Under the pieces are notes generated by a model. It searched no databases. It was given only the letters and a program-made list of their open reading frames with translations, and was not told the origin of the DNA. From the NCBI RefSeq assembly GCF_003350545.1, contig NZ_QQBA01000009.1:1-64000 (forward strand): a stretch of 64,000 nt of DNA, written 5' to 3'. Each line of letters starts with the position of its first letter. Positions within the stretch are counted from its first letter, which is position 1. The position numbers and the translations under genes were made by a program. Origin of the DNA: Flavobacterium glaciei (GTDB lineage Bacteria; Bacteroidota; Bacteroidia; Flavobacteriales; Flavobacteriaceae). Shown in pieces: positions 1-9,580 of the stretch.

Positions 1-456
1 CAGCATTAACATTGGTTCAATATATCAACAAATTCATATTTGACAGACCAATCAATAATATCAAAATTCAAATAAACTAATTTCACCCAACGGGTTATAA
101 AAAGTAAATTATAAGTGCTTATTAAAACATTTTCATAAAATTTGTTTTGGTTAATTTTAGAATGATGTAGCACTTTTGCTAAAGAGTACTCAGAAGTTGA
201 AAAACTTCAAGTGCTCTTTTTCTATTTTTTTAATAGAATGTTAGTCAGTCGTATCAAATAAAAGATGTTGGTATGTTTAAAAAAAAAGCATTTTGTATTA
301 AATTTTATATAAAATCTAAGCCTTCACAAAGTAATGAACAGTAAAAATAGGTAATTTTACACCCATCAAGTAAATGAATCAAAAAAGTTTTAAGATAGTA
401 TATAAAATATCTTGAATCCAGTATTGATACGAGAAGCATAAAAAAACACTCCGAAA
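1..456. other. Intergenic spacer upstream of the first complete gene
   Basis: No complete gene is supported here. Short open stretches touch the left edge (frame 2 ends at a TGA near 43, frame 3 at a TAA near 80), so the tail of a plus-strand gene may lie in the first 80 bases, but neither can be identified. A strong hairpin with a T-tract at 181-232 is consistent with such an upstream gene ending here. From 240 to 456 the DNA is very AT-rich, with no clear TAnnTTTG element for the kinase that follows. Confidence 0.5.
181..232 (+). terminator. Rho-independent terminator
   Basis: AAAGAGTACT pairs with AGTGCTCTTT (one G-T wobble). Inside it, GAAGTT pairs with AACTTC around a GAAA loop, and a T-rich run follows. 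This long two-part hairpin is a good terminator for a plus-strand gene lying left of the window. Confidence 0.75.
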
Positions 457-1677
457 ATGATTGCACCTGAAAAGCATATACATGAACATGATAGAATTAA
501 ATTATTAGAATCCTATTCTATTTTAGATACTCTTGAAGAGGAAGAATATGATAATTTGACCATGATAGCTTCACAAATATGTGGAACTCCAATTGCTCTT
601 ATCTCGTTTGTAGATGAAGAACGACAATGGTTTAAATCACATCGAGGATTAGATATATCAGAAACTCCAAGAGATTATTCTTTTTGTGCTCATGCAATAA
701 ATGATCCAAAAAATGTTTTTATTATTCCTGACGCTAGAAATGATATTCGTTTTCATGATAATCCAATAGTTTCCGGTCAACCTAACGTAATTTTTTATGC
801 CGGTGTACCTTTGACTAGCGAGAATGGATTGTCATTAGGAACCATCTGTGTAATTGATCACAAACCAAAAGTTTTGTCTCCAGACCAAATTCGTTCGTTA
901 AAAGCACTTTCTGAACAAACCATGAAATTATTGGAACTAAGGTTAAACAAATTACAATTAGAAAAAACTTTGGAAACTTTAGAAGAGAAAAACAAAGAAC
1001 TGGAACAATTTGCTTATATCGCTGCACATGATTTAAAATCTCCTTTGGTTAATATTTCGGGGCTTACTGACATTTTTATAGATAATTATAGTCAAACACT
1101 TGATGATGAAGGTAGAGAAATAATAAATTTAATTAAAAGTTCTTCTTCTAAGTTAAAAGAAATGATTGAAAGTCTGTTATCGTACAGCAAATCAAGTATT
1201 ACAAACAAAGAAAATAATACCGAAATCAACCTTTCAGTGTTGGAAAAAGATCTTTCCAATCTTTTTATTTTCAAAAACAACTGTTCCATTACTTTTAAGT
1301 CAAATGTTAGTACATTATACACCAATAAAACGGCATTAGAACAAATATTGATTAATCTCGTTACGAACGCTATTAAGTATAACGATAAAAAAAATATAGA
1401 GATTGAGATTGAAGTAATTGAGGAAAATGATTTTTATACAATTGTTGTTAGCGATAATGGGCCGGGAATTTCAAAAGAAAATCATAAAATTATTTTTGAA
1501 ATATTCGAAGTTGCTTCAACCGTAGATAGATTTGGAGTAAAAGGAAACGGAATAGGATTAGCTACTGTAAAAAAGATTGTAGATGCTTTGAACGGTACCA
1601 TAGATATCGAGTCTGAAATGGGAAAAGGATTGAAATTTAAATTCACATTAGCTCGCGAAAAAAAATTAGTAGTTTAG
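457..1677 (+). CDS. GAF domain sensor histidine kinase
   Basis: A 406-residue cytoplasmic sensor kinase. A GAF domain covers roughly residues 20-165 (it includes the FCAHAI and LGTICVID stretches typical of this family). A short coiled coil at about 165-185 leads into a HisKA domain whose phospho-accepting His is about residue 191 in AAHDLKSPL. The HATPase domain has the N box (NLVTNAIKYN), G1 (DNGPGIS) and G2 (GNGIGLATVKK). There is no signal peptide or membrane segment, so the signal is intracellular or comes through a partner. No response regulator is adjacent, so the partner is unknown. The start is the first ATG of the frame. Confidence 0.9.
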   Translation: MIAPEKHIHEHDRIKLLESYSILDTLEEEEYDNLTMIASQICGTPIALISFVDEERQWFKSHRGLDISETPRDYSFCAHAINDPKNVFIIPDARNDIRFHDNPIVSGQPNVIFYAGVPLTSENGLSLGTICVIDHKPKVLSPDQIRSLKALSEQTMKLLELRLNKLQLEKTLETLEEKNKELEQFAYIAAHDLKSPLVNISGLTDIFIDNYSQTLDDEGREIINLIKSSSSKLKEMIESLLSYSKSSITNKENNTEINLSVLEKDLSNLFIFKNNCSITFKSNVSTLYTNKTALEQILINLVTNAIKYNDKKNIEIEIEVIEENDFYTIVVSDNGPGISKENHKIIFEIFEVASTVDRFGVKGNGIGLATVKKIVDALNGTIDIESEMGKGLKFKFTLAREKKLVV

Positions 1678-1696
1678 GATTTTCTAATTATAGAAA

Positions 1697-2434
1697 CTAT
1701 TTAGACACTAAATCACAATACCAAAATCCAAAATCAAAGGCATCAGTAGCATTAGAATCGCAGGCTGTGTTTGAGGAATCTTCTTTTTCTGGTTTTTCAT
1801 ATTTTCGGTACACGATTTCTCCAATTTCAAAATCAATTGGTTTCGAGAAAATAGGACCGTCAAATGTAAAGGTGTGAAACTCTCCATTTTCTCCACAAAC
1901 ATCCACATTATCAGGTAAATCATTGATGAAATCTTGGTCAATTACACGTCCTACAAAGTTTTTATCTAAGAATCGTTCGTTGACACATACTACAATTGTT
2001 TTAAATCCTAAACTGATAAATTCCTGAATGATTTCGTGAGTTGGGATTTTCCAAAGTGGAAAAACACCTTCGAAACCTATTTCGGTTAATTTATCTTCTC
2101 GATATTTACGTAAATCTTCAAGAAATATATCACCAAAAATAGAATGTGTGATTCCTTGGTTTTTTAGTGTCGTCAATGTTTCACGTATCACATTTTCGTA
2201 AACTTCCATCGAAGGCATTTCTGGAATTTGCATGATTTCAAGAGGTAATCCAATACTTTCGGCCTGTTGTTGCAATAATTCAACCCTTACACCATGCATC
2301 GAAATACGTTGATATTGTTGGTTTACACTGGTTAACAAACCGGTAATTTCAATTTCGGAGTTTTGTAATGTTTTATATAAGGCCAGCGCAGAGTCTTTTC
2401 CGCTGCTCCAGTTAAATATGGCTTTCTTTTTCAA
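1697..2434 (-). CDS. Dph6-related ATP pyrophosphatase (diphthine-ammonia ligase family)
   Basis: A 245-residue protein of the adenine-nucleotide alpha-hydrolase (PP-loop) superfamily. The N-terminal SSGKDSALAL is the ATP-pyrophosphatase loop, and IFGDIFLEDLRKYRE fits the Dph6/MJ0570 family. True diphthamide synthesis is eukaryotic/archaeal, so the bacterial substrate is unknown; an amide- or thiol-forming ligase acting on a small molecule or RNA is likely. No in-frame ATG lies at or upstream of the PP-loop, so translation probably begins at TTG (2434). A -7 element on the minus strand (2470-2477) supports that start. It is transcribed divergently from the M1 peptidase, sharing about 100 bp of promoter region. 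Confidence 0.85.
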   Translation of the reverse strand: MKKKAIFNWSSGKDSALALYKTLQNSEIEITGLLTSVNQQYQRISMHGVRVELLQQQAESIGLPLEIMQIPEMPSMEVYENVIRETLTTLKNQGITHSIFGDIFLEDLRKYREDKLTEIGFEGVFPLWKIPTHEIIQEFISLGFKTIVVCVNERFLDKNFVGRVIDQDFINDLPDNVDVCGENGEFHTFTFDGPIFSKPIDFEIGEIVYRKYEKPEKEDSSNTACDSNATDAFDFGFWYCDLVSK

Positions 2435-2469
2435 GGTAATTTTCTTCTGAATTATTGGAGGTAAACTTA

Positions 2470-2477
2470 CAAAATTA
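2470..2477 (-). promoter_or_regulatory. -7 promoter element for the Dph6-like gene
   Basis: Reads TAATTTTG on the minus strand, matching the Bacteroidota -7 consensus TAnnTTTG, about 35 nt upstream of the TTG start. No convincing -33 TTG was found. Confidence 0.5.
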
Positions 2478-2502
2478 GTCTGATTAGTTTGGGAAACCTT
2501 TG

Positions 2503-2510
2503 TAACTTTG
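2503..2510 (+). promoter_or_regulatory. -7 promoter element for the M1 peptidase
   Basis: TAACTTTG matches TAnnTTTG and lies 28 nt before the ATG at 2539. It stands back to back with the minus-strand element at 2470-2477. Confidence 0.5.
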
Positions 2511-2538
2511 AAAATATCAGTTTTAACCTTTGAAATTC

Positions 2539-4602
2539 ATGAAATACCTTTTTCTCTTAATATCTAACATTACATTTGCGCAACAAACCCAATTTGTTGA
2601 TTTTAAATCGGTTTTGGGTAAAATTTACGTAAACACAAATGAAAAAACTGTTTCTGGAGATGTTGATTATTATTTTGAGGTTTTAAAATCTATTGACACA
2701 ATTAAAATTGATGCGCAAAATATGGAATTTTCTCATTTGAAATTGAATGGAAAATCAGTTAATTTCATAAATACACAAAAACAATTGCAAATCATTTTTC
2801 CGTTTAAAAAAGGAAAAAACAAACTCACTTTTCAATATTTGGCTAAGCCAAAACAAACCATGTATTTTGTAGGTTCAGAAATTAATGATAATATTCAGGT
2901 CTGGACACAAGGACAAGGCAAATATACTAGTCATTGGTTTCCCAGTTTTGATGATGTAAATGAGAAATTAGTTTTCAATTTGAATATTGTATGCAATAAA
3001 AAATATCAGGTCATTTCGAATGGAATTTTGAAATTTAAATCTGGACTTGATGAACTTTCGGTTTGGCAATACCAAATGCAAAAACCAATGAGTTCGTATT
3101 TATTGATGCTTGCTATAGGAAAATTTGAAAAATACTATCAAAAAACTAAATCTGGAATTCCTTTAGAAATGTATTTGGAACCAAATGACACAACTAAATT
3201 TGAACCATCTTATCGCGATTCTAAAATAATGTTTGACTTTTTAGAAAAGAAAATAGGAGTAAAGTATCCATGGGGAATATACAAGCAAGTTCCTGTTCGA
3301 GATTTCTTGTATGCCGGAATGGAAAATACATCAGCAACGCTTTTCAACACGCGTTATGTGGTCGATTCCACAGGTTTTGAAGACAGAAGTTACACAAATG
3401 TCAATGCTCATGAATTAGCGCATCAATGGTTTGGAAATTTAGTCACTGCCGAAAGTGGAAAACACCACTGGTTACAGGAAGGTTTTGCAACGTATTATGC
3501 GCTGTTAGCCGAAAAGGAATTGTATGGTGAAGATTATTTTTATTCTAAATTATATGACTCGGCTTCACAATTGAAATTTGCTTCCCGAACGGATACCATT
3601 CCTGTTTTGAATGCCAAAGCCAGTTCATTGACTTTCTATCAAAAAGGTGCTTGGGCACTTTTTGTTTTACACGAAGAAATAGGCGATAAGGCGTTTAAGA
3701 AAGCAGTAAAAAACTATTTGAAAAAACATGCTTTTCAGAGTGTGAACACAGAAGATTTCTTTGCTGAAATCAAAAAAGTATCTCATTATGATTTAGATAA
3801 ATTTAGCAAAGTATGGCTTGAAACCACTGCTTTTAATACACTACAAGCCAATAGTTTACTACTTAAGAATAAAGCGATTCAGATGCTGTTTGAAGTTGAT
3901 AAATTAAAAAGTATATCGCTGGCAGAGAAAGGTGATTTATTGGAAAAAATAATGCAATCAGACGTTTATTTTTCGGTAAAAGAAGCGATTCTGAATCAAT
4001 TGAAAAATGAAAAATGGGAAGACAAAGAAAGTCTTTTTATTTTAGCTTTAGAAACTAATAATGTACAATTACGTCAAACAGTTGCCACATTATTAAATGA
4101 AATTCCAGAAGATTTTAGAACGCAATATGAAAGTTTATTAGAGGACAATTCGTATCAAACAAAAGAAATCGCTCTGTATAACTTATGGAATAATTTTCCG
4201 GAGCAACGCATTCGATATTTAGATAAATCAAAAACTTGGATGGGTTTTAATGATTATAATTTGAGAACCTTATGGCTTACTTTAGCATTATCAACATCAA
4301 ATTACACAGAAGATAACAAAGCGTTGATAAACGAATTAATTCAATATTCATCATTAGATTATGAAGCAAATACAAGACAAAATGCTCTGGAAAAACTACT
4401 TGCTTTTAAATTAATAAATGATGTTGTGTTACAAAATCTCGTAAATGCAACTACGCATCACATGTGGCAATTCTCAAAATTTGGTCGGGATAACATTCGG
4501 AAATTATTAAAAAATCCAGAAATGAGAGTTTCTCTAGAAAGAATTATCCCAGATTTAAATGAAGCTGAGCAATTTCAGTTGAATCGATTATTGAAAGAAT
4601 AA
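2539..4602 (+). CDS. M1 family metallo-aminopeptidase
   Basis: A secreted or periplasmic zinc aminopeptidase of 687 residues. Residues 1-15 form a signal peptide (MKYLFLLISNITFAQ). The substrate-binding GMEN motif is near residue 260. Zinc ligands are seen in HELAH (about 291-295), with the third ligand in WLQEGFATYY (Glu about 314), so the site is complete. The C-terminal half (about 440-687) is helical, in the style of M1 HEAT-like domains. An in-frame TTG nine bases upstream is less likely than this ATG, which sits directly before the signal peptide. It runs toward the minus-strand DUF7935-like gene with only 26 bp between the stops. Confidence 0.9.
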   Translation: MKYLFLLISNITFAQQTQFVDFKSVLGKIYVNTNEKTVSGDVDYYFEVLKSIDTIKIDAQNMEFSHLKLNGKSVNFINTQKQLQIIFPFKKGKNKLTFQYLAKPKQTMYFVGSEINDNIQVWTQGQGKYTSHWFPSFDDVNEKLVFNLNIVCNKKYQVISNGILKFKSGLDELSVWQYQMQKPMSSYLLMLAIGKFEKYYQKTKSGIPLEMYLEPNDTTKFEPSYRDSKIMFDFLEKKIGVKYPWGIYKQVPVRDFLYAGMENTSATLFNTRYVVDSTGFEDRSYTNVNAHELAHQWFGNLVTAESGKHHWLQEGFATYYALLAEKELYGEDYFYSKLYDSASQLKFASRTDTIPVLNAKASSLTFYQKGAWALFVLHEEIGDKAFKKAVKNYLKKHAFQSVNTEDFFAEIKKVSHYDLDKFSKVWLETTAFNTLQANSLLLKNKAIQMLFEVDKLKSISLAEKGDLLEKIMQSDVYFSVKEAILNQLKNEKWEDKESLFILALETNNVQLRQTVATLLNEIPEDFRTQYESLLEDNSYQTKEIALYNLWNNFPEQRIRYLDKSKTWMGFNDYNLRTLWLTLALSTSNYTEDNKALINELIQYSSLDYEANTRQNALEKLLAFKLINDVVLQNLVNATTHHMWQFSKFGRDNIRKLLKNPEMRVSLERIIPDLNEAEQFQLNRLLKE

Positions 4603-4628
4603 GTTTTAAAAATAATAAGGGCTCAAAT

Positions 4629-5150
4629 TTACCACATTTGACTCACTTCGTTTTTAATGTACGCCAAGGCAGCATAACTTGGTGATTGTTTTTCCATCAA
4701 ATCATGCAAAAGTATTTCTCGTAATTTATCGGCACTGTCTACACGATCACTCATATTCGCTTTTCGAATCATTTGGATAGTACTATTTTTTGCTGTGACA
4801 ATGATTGTCCAGCATTCATCAGAAATGTATATTTGTTGGGTTAGATTATGCTCAAATTCCTGTTCGATTTGTGCAATAATCAAGTTTTCGTAATCGTTTT
4901 TGTCATTAGAAACTGGAGTAATTCTAATCAATAATTTGGTAGGATTGATACGTTCCATAAATAAAACCATTCTTTCGTAGGCTTGTAAACGCAATGGTAA
5001 AGCTTCTTTTTGAGTTTCTTTTTGCAACAACCAGCGTCTTGTATTTTGTTGGTCTTTAAAATATGCGTTAAATAAATAATACGCAACTCCACCGGTAATG
5101 AGAGATGGTATAGTATAGGCCAGAATTTCTATGATTTTTGTCGAATCCAT
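4629..5150 (-). CDS. DUF7935-like membrane-anchored protein, unknown function
   Basis: A conserved flavobacterial protein of 173 residues. One N-terminal membrane helix (about residues 6-25, IIEILAYTIPSLITGGVAYY) is followed by a soluble helical domain rich in charged residues (RLQAYERMVLFMERI). No enzymatic motif is seen. The ATG at 5150 is chosen because the longer frame beginning at 5174 would start inside a -7 promoter element (5171-5179). The family assignment comes from memory of similar proteins and is moderate. Confidence 0.75.
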   Translation of the reverse strand: MDSTKIIEILAYTIPSLITGGVAYYLFNAYFKDQQNTRRWLLQKETQKEALPLRLQAYERMVLFMERINPTKLLIRITPVSNDKNDYENLIIAQIEQEFEHNLTQQIYISDECWTIIVTAKNSTIQMIRKANMSDRVDSADKLREILLHDLMEKQSPSYAALAYIKNEVSQMW

Positions 5151-5170
5151 TTTTATATGAAAATTTAAAA

Positions 5171-5179
5171 GCAAAAATA
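5171..5179 (-). promoter_or_regulatory. -7 promoter element TATTTTTGC
   Basis: A perfect TAnnTTTGC on the minus strand, 20 nt upstream of the ATG at 5150. It rules out the longer alternative start of the gene. Confidence 0.6.
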
Positions 5180-5235
5180 TACTTTTTTAAGTACAAAACA
5201 ATTTCTATTTAATAGCAATAAATGAAACCGAATAG

Positions 5236-5244
5236 TATTTTTGT
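5236..5244 (+). promoter_or_regulatory. -7 promoter element TATTTTTGT
   Basis: Matches TAnnTTTG and lies 36 nt upstream of the ATG of the TauE-type permease. Confidence 0.5.
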
Positions 5245-5280
5245 CCATCATAACAACAGTATTTAAATTTAAATATCATA

Positions 5281-6048
5281 ATGGAGACTTATGTTCTGGT
5301 TTTACTTTGTTTAGCTGCATTTGCTGCAGGATTTATTGATGCAATTGTAGGTGGAGGTGGATTGATACAAACTCCCATGGGTTTGATTTTATTGCCTAAT
5401 CTTCCTGTCTCTACAGTAATTGGTACCTTGAAAGTTCCTGCTTTTAGTGGCACTTCCTTTGCAGCATATCAATATTTGAAAAAAGTGGATATGAACTGGA
5501 GATTGCTTGCTATCATGATGCTTTTGGCATTTCCTTCGGCATTTTTAGGCTCTACTTTATTGACGTATGTGAGTAATGATTTCATGAAACCGTTATTACT
5601 GGTTGTTCTTTCTTTTTTAGTGATTTATACTTATGCCAAGAAAAATTTCGGACAACACATTGAAAAAAATCATTCCCCAAGAACTCAAATCTTGAATGCT
5701 ATTGGGATCAGTTTCGTAATTGGTTTATACGACGGATTCATTGGACCAGGAACAGGAAGTTTTTTGGTGGTCGCTTTTATTGCTATAATGGGTTTCGATT
5801 TCTTACACGCTTCTGCAAATGCTAAAATGGTCAATCTATCTACAAATTTTGGTTCTATTTGTCTTTTTATTTTAAAAGGTAAAATAATTTGGGCTGTTGC
5901 ATTGCCTATGGCTGCAAGTAACGCACTTGGAGGTTGGATTGGCGCTAAATTAGCCATCAATAAAGGAAATAGTTTTATCCGAATTTTCTTTTTGGTAGTG
6001 GTTGTTGGGACTTTAATCCGTTTTGCATACGATGTCTTCTTTAAATGA
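5281..6048 (+). CDS. Sulfite exporter TauE/SafE family permease
   Basis: An inner-membrane protein of 255 residues with about eight hydrophobic segments in two halves. The first half carries the family signature GFIDAIVGGGGLIQTP and the second GLYDGFIGPGTGSFL. TauE/SafE proteins move organosulfur compounds, sulfite or other small anions across the inner membrane. The substrate cannot be told from sequence, and no sulfur-metabolism gene is adjacent. It has its own promoter (5236-5244) and appears monocistronic. Confidence 0.85.
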   Translation: METYVLVLLCLAAFAAGFIDAIVGGGGLIQTPMGLILLPNLPVSTVIGTLKVPAFSGTSFAAYQYLKKVDMNWRLLAIMMLLAFPSAFLGSTLLTYVSNDFMKPLLLVVLSFLVIYTYAKKNFGQHIEKNHSPRTQILNAIGISFVIGLYDGFIGPGTGSFLVVAFIAIMGFDFLHASANAKMVNLSTNFGSICLFILKGKIIWAVALPMAASNALGGWIGAKLAINKGNSFIRIFFLVVVVGTLIRFAYDVFFK

Positions 6049-6386
6049 ATACAGATGTTAAACATATAAGTTACATAAGTTTTTAGTTTGAATACCGACA
6101 AGTAAAACCGATAGTTCATTTAGGCTAGCAGATAGCCATACAAAGAAACATTTAGCTTATATTCACTTATAAATCAATTATTTGAAAACTTAGTTTCTTC
6201 AACTTACATGACTTATATTTTTAAAATTAAATACTGTTTATTTAAAATAAAGCATTAAAATAGCATTAGGTCGTACTGATATTCCCTATTTGGTTCCACA
6301 AATAAAGAATGGTTTTTAGCTTCATATAAAAGTATAATTATACATCTTTAATGCTTATTTTTGCATACAATAATTTAAAAATTTCC
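6049..6386. repeat. AT-rich spacer with an inverted pair of 7-nt-periodic arrays
   Basis: No gene is visible. Positions 6064-6081 (ATATAAGTTACATAAGTT) and the reverse complement of 6201-6218 match at 15 of 18 positions, forming a long-loop inverted repeat. Each arm has the roughly 7-nt periodicity seen in many other spacers of this window. The promoter of the helicase lies at the right end. Confidence 0.55.
6356..6364 (+). promoter_or_regulatory. -7 promoter element of the UvrD-like helicase
   Basis: TATTTTTGC matches TAnnTTTGC exactly. It overlaps the codons that follow an upstream in-frame ATG (6351), so transcription begins inside that extension and the true start is the ATG at 6387. Confidence 0.65.
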
Positions 6387-8726
6387 ATGCATAAATATAT
6401 CGATCAACTCAACGAAGCCCAACGCGAACCTGTCCTTCAAAAAGACGGGCCAATGATTATCATTGCTGGTGCGGGCTCCGGGAAAACGCGTGTGTTGACT
6501 ATTAGAATTGCTTACTTGATGAATCAGGGCATTGATGCGTTTAATATTTTATCGCTTACGTTTACCAATAAAGCGGCACGGGAAATGAAAACCCGAATCT
6601 CTCAAATTGTAGGAGCAAGCGAGGCTAAAAACCTTTGGATGGGAACATTTCACTCGGTTTTTGCTAGAATTTTACGTTCCGAAGCCGATCATTTGGGATA
6701 TCCTTCGAATTTTACTATTTATGATTCCCAAGATTCATTGCGATGTATTTCCGGGATTATCAAAGAAATGCAATTAGACAGGGATGTGTATAAACCAAAA
6801 CAGGTTTTAAGTAGAATTTCCAGTTATAAAAACAGCTTGATTACGGTAAAAGCCTATTTTAACAATCCTGAATTACAAGAAGCAGATGCAATGGCTAAAA
6901 AGCCAAGATTAGGGGAAATTTATCAAAATTATGTTGATAAGTGCTTTAAATCCGGAGCAATGGATTTTGATGATTTATTGTTGAAAACTAATGAGTTATT
7001 GACACGTTTTCCTGAAGTATTAGCTAAATATCAAAACCGTTTCCGTTACATATTGGTCGATGAGTACCAAGATACGAATCACTCTCAATATTTGATTGTT
7101 CGTGCTTTATCAGATAAATTTCAAAATATTTGTGTGGTGGGTGATGATGCGCAAAGTATTTATGCGTTTCGTGGTGCGAATATCAACAACATTTTGAATT
7201 TCCAAAAGGATTATGAAGGTGTGAAAACCTTTAGACTAGAACAAAACTATCGTTCAACAAAAAATATAGTAGAAGCGGCAAATACTATTATCGATAAGAA
7301 TAAGGTAAAACTGGATAAAATAGTTTGGACTGCGAATGATTTTGGTCCAAAAATAAAAGTCCACCGTAGTATGACTGATGCCGAAGAGGGACGTTTTGTG
7401 GCCAGCACGATTTTCGAACAAAAGATGCAAAACCAGCTCAGTAACGGCTCATTTGCAATTTTATATAGAACCAATGCGCAATCCCGAGCGATGGAAGATG
7501 CCCTAAGAAAAAGAGATATTCCGTATCGAATTTATGGTGGTTTATCTTTTTATCAAAGGAAAGAGATCAAGGACGTATTGTGTTACTTACGATTGGTTAT
7601 CAACCCAAAAGATGAAGAAGCTTTAGTGCGTGTAATCAATTATCCAGCGCGCGGAATTGGTGATACAACAGTCGAAAAACTTACAATTGCAGCCAATCAT
7701 TACAAACGTTCCATCTGGGAAGTAATGCAAAATATTGATAAAATTGACTTAAAACTGAATTCGGGAACCAAACAAAAATTGCAAGATTTTGTCACGATGA
7801 TTCAGAGTTTTCAGGTTATTGATCAAAATCAAGATGCGTTTTATATCACTGATCATGTTGCTAAAAAAACAGGGTTGGTTCAAGAATTAAAAAAAGATGC
7901 TACTCCAGAAGGGATGGCAAAAATCCAGAATATTGAGGAATTACTCAACGGTATCAAGGATTTCACTGAAGGGCAAAAAGAAATTGATGGTGCTCGTGGC
8001 GCCTTGTCTGAGTTTATGGAAGATGTGGCTTTAGCAACAGATTTAGACAAAGACACCAGTGATGAAGACCGCGTGGCATTAATGACAATTCACTTGGCAA
8101 AAGGGTTGGAATTCCCTCATGTTTTTGTGGTGGGAATGGAAGAAGATTTGTTTCCGAGTGCAATGAGTATGAGTACGAGAAGTGAACTCGAAGAAGAACG
8201 TCGTTTGTTCTATGTTGCCTTGACACGTGCGGAGCATCAGGCATATTTGACGTATGCACAATCACGCTACCGTTGGGGAAAATTGACGGATAGCGAACCT
8301 TCACGATTTGTGGAAGAAATTGACGCCCAGTATTTAGAATATCTCACTCCAGCAGAATCAAATTATAGGTATAAACCAATGATTGATAGTGATATTTTTG
8401 GCGATGTGGATAAATCTAAACTGCGTCTTGCAAAACCAGCTAATGGAACTCCACCGGTAAAACATAGTTCAGATTATGAACCTGTTACAAATGTAAATAT
8501 TCGTAAATTGAAACCTGTTAGCAGTAACACTGCAGCTAGCGGGAGTGCAAATTTGTTTGATAACAAATTGGTTGCCGGAAATATTGTAATGCACGAACGA
8601 TTTGGTAAAGGTGAAGTTTTAAATCTTGAAGGAGTGGGAGCTGATAAAAAAGCTGAAATTAAATTTGAGGTTGGTGGAATAAAAAAATTATTGTTACGCT
8701 TTGCGAAACTTGATATTATTGGATAG
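6387..8726 (+). CDS. UvrD/PcrA-type ATP-dependent DNA helicase
   Basis: A superfamily 1A 3'-5' helicase of 779 residues. Motifs in order: Walker A GAGSGKTR (about residue 30), motif Ia LTFTNKAAREMK, Walker B LVDEYQDTN, motif III VGDDAQSIYAFRGA, motif IV LEQNYRSTKNI, motif V MTIHLAKGLEFPHVF and motif VI RRLFYVALTRAEH. The C-terminus (about 715-779) has the KGEVL-type PcrA/UvrD tail. It acts in nucleotide-excision repair and in removal of proteins or RNA polymerase from DNA. The start is set by the promoter element overlapping the longer frame and by homology starting at MHKYIDQLNEAQ. Confidence 0.93.
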   Translation: MHKYIDQLNEAQREPVLQKDGPMIIIAGAGSGKTRVLTIRIAYLMNQGIDAFNILSLTFTNKAAREMKTRISQIVGASEAKNLWMGTFHSVFARILRSEADHLGYPSNFTIYDSQDSLRCISGIIKEMQLDRDVYKPKQVLSRISSYKNSLITVKAYFNNPELQEADAMAKKPRLGEIYQNYVDKCFKSGAMDFDDLLLKTNELLTRFPEVLAKYQNRFRYILVDEYQDTNHSQYLIVRALSDKFQNICVVGDDAQSIYAFRGANINNILNFQKDYEGVKTFRLEQNYRSTKNIVEAANTIIDKNKVKLDKIVWTANDFGPKIKVHRSMTDAEEGRFVASTIFEQKMQNQLSNGSFAILYRTNAQSRAMEDALRKRDIPYRIYGGLSFYQRKEIKDVLCYLRLVINPKDEEALVRVINYPARGIGDTTVEKLTIAANHYKRSIWEVMQNIDKIDLKLNSGTKQKLQDFVTMIQSFQVIDQNQDAFYITDHVAKKTGLVQELKKDATPEGMAKIQNIEELLNGIKDFTEGQKEIDGARGALSEFMEDVALATDLDKDTSDEDRVALMTIHLAKGLEFPHVFVVGMEEDLFPSAMSMSTRSELEEERRLFYVALTRAEHQAYLTYAQSRYRWGKLTDSEPSRFVEEIDAQYLEYLTPAESNYRYKPMIDSDIFGDVDKSKLRLAKPANGTPPVKHSSDYEPVTNVNIRKLKPVSSNTAASGSANLFDNKLVAGNIVMHERFGKGEVLNLEGVGADKKAEIKFEVGGIKKLLLRFAKLDIIG

Positions 8727-8838
8727 TACCAGTGTTCAGTTTTTCAGTGTTCAGTGACAGTTTGAGTAAATCAAAAATCAGATGACTGAAGTTTTAAATC
8801 AGGAAATCAAAAATCATTAATCAAAAATCTTAAATCTG
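8727..8838. repeat. Heptamer-periodic intergenic repeat
   Basis: CAGTGTTCAGTTTTTCAGTG is followed by reiterated AAATCAAAAATC units spaced 7-8 nt apart. This is one member of the spacer repeat family described in the findings; no gene or promoter is recognised. Confidence 0.5.
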
Positions 8839-9459
8839 ATGGCTCAATTTATAAAAATATACGAAGACAAACCTAACGAGGCGGCAATTGCCAAAGTAGT
8901 TAAAGTTTTAAAAGAGGGAGGATTGGTAATTTATCCTACGGATACTGTTTATGGATTGGGTTGTGATATTACCAATACTAAAGCTTTAGAACGCATTGCT
9001 AAGATTAAAGGAATAAAGCTAGAGAAAGCTAATTTTTCTTTTATTTGTCACGATTTGAGTAATTTATCAGATTATGTAAGACAGATTGACACGCCTACTT
9101 TTAAACTATTAAAAAGAGCTTTACCGGGACCGTATACGTTTATTTTACCTGGAAATAATAATTTGCCTAAGGAATTCAAAAAGAAAACTACAGTTGGAAT
9201 CAGGGTTCCAGATAATGCAATAGCATTAGAAATTGTAAAAAAGCTAGGAAATCCAATTGTTTCCACTTCCATTCACGATGATGATGATGTAATTGAATAT
9301 ACTACAGATCCAGAACTTATATTTGAAAAATGGCAAAACCTTGTCGATATGGTTATTGATGGCGGTTATGGTGATAATATGGGGTCAACGATTATTGATT
9401 TATCAGGCGATGAGCCTATTGTAATCAGAGAGGGGAAAGGGAGCTTGGATATTCTGTAA
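8839..9459 (+). CDS. L-threonylcarbamoyladenylate synthase (Sua5/YciO/YrdC family)
   Basis: A 206-residue YrdC-domain protein. It makes threonylcarbamoyl-AMP from threonine, bicarbonate and ATP, the first step of the t6A37 tRNA modification. YPTDTVYGLGCD and the SFICHDLSNLSDYVRQ region match the family, and the C-terminus has TIIDLSGDEPIVIREG. It lacks the extra Sua5 domain, so it is the short form. The partner protein TsaE is encoded elsewhere in this window (21190-21597). A bidirectional terminator follows. Confidence 0.88.
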   Translation: MAQFIKIYEDKPNEAAIAKVVKVLKEGGLVIYPTDTVYGLGCDITNTKALERIAKIKGIKLEKANFSFICHDLSNLSDYVRQIDTPTFKLLKRALPGPYTFILPGNNNLPKEFKKKTTVGIRVPDNAIALEIVKKLGNPIVSTSIHDDDDVIEYTTDPELIFEKWQNLVDMVIDGGYGDNMGSTIIDLSGDEPIVIREGKGSLDIL

Positions 9460-9498
9460 AATAGTTTTCAGTTTTCAATCACAGTTTTCGGTAAAAAC

Positions 9499-9536
9499 AA
9501 AAAAGTCGTCTTGAATTTTCAAGACGACTTTTTTTA
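9499..9536. terminator. Bidirectional terminator between YrdC and OmpA genes
   Basis: A 12-bp perfect stem, AAGTCGTCTTGA with TCAAGACGACTT, around an ATTT loop. It is flanked by A and T tracts, so it can stop both convergent transcripts. Confidence 0.85.
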
Positions 9537-9580
9537 TTTAAACTAGGAATGTAAACTGTGACTGAACACTGATTACTTTC

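Noticed and set aside
1..80. Possible C-terminal ends of a gene at the left edge
   Set aside because: Two frames are open for only 14 and 26 codons, with no recognisable family; not enough to call a gene.
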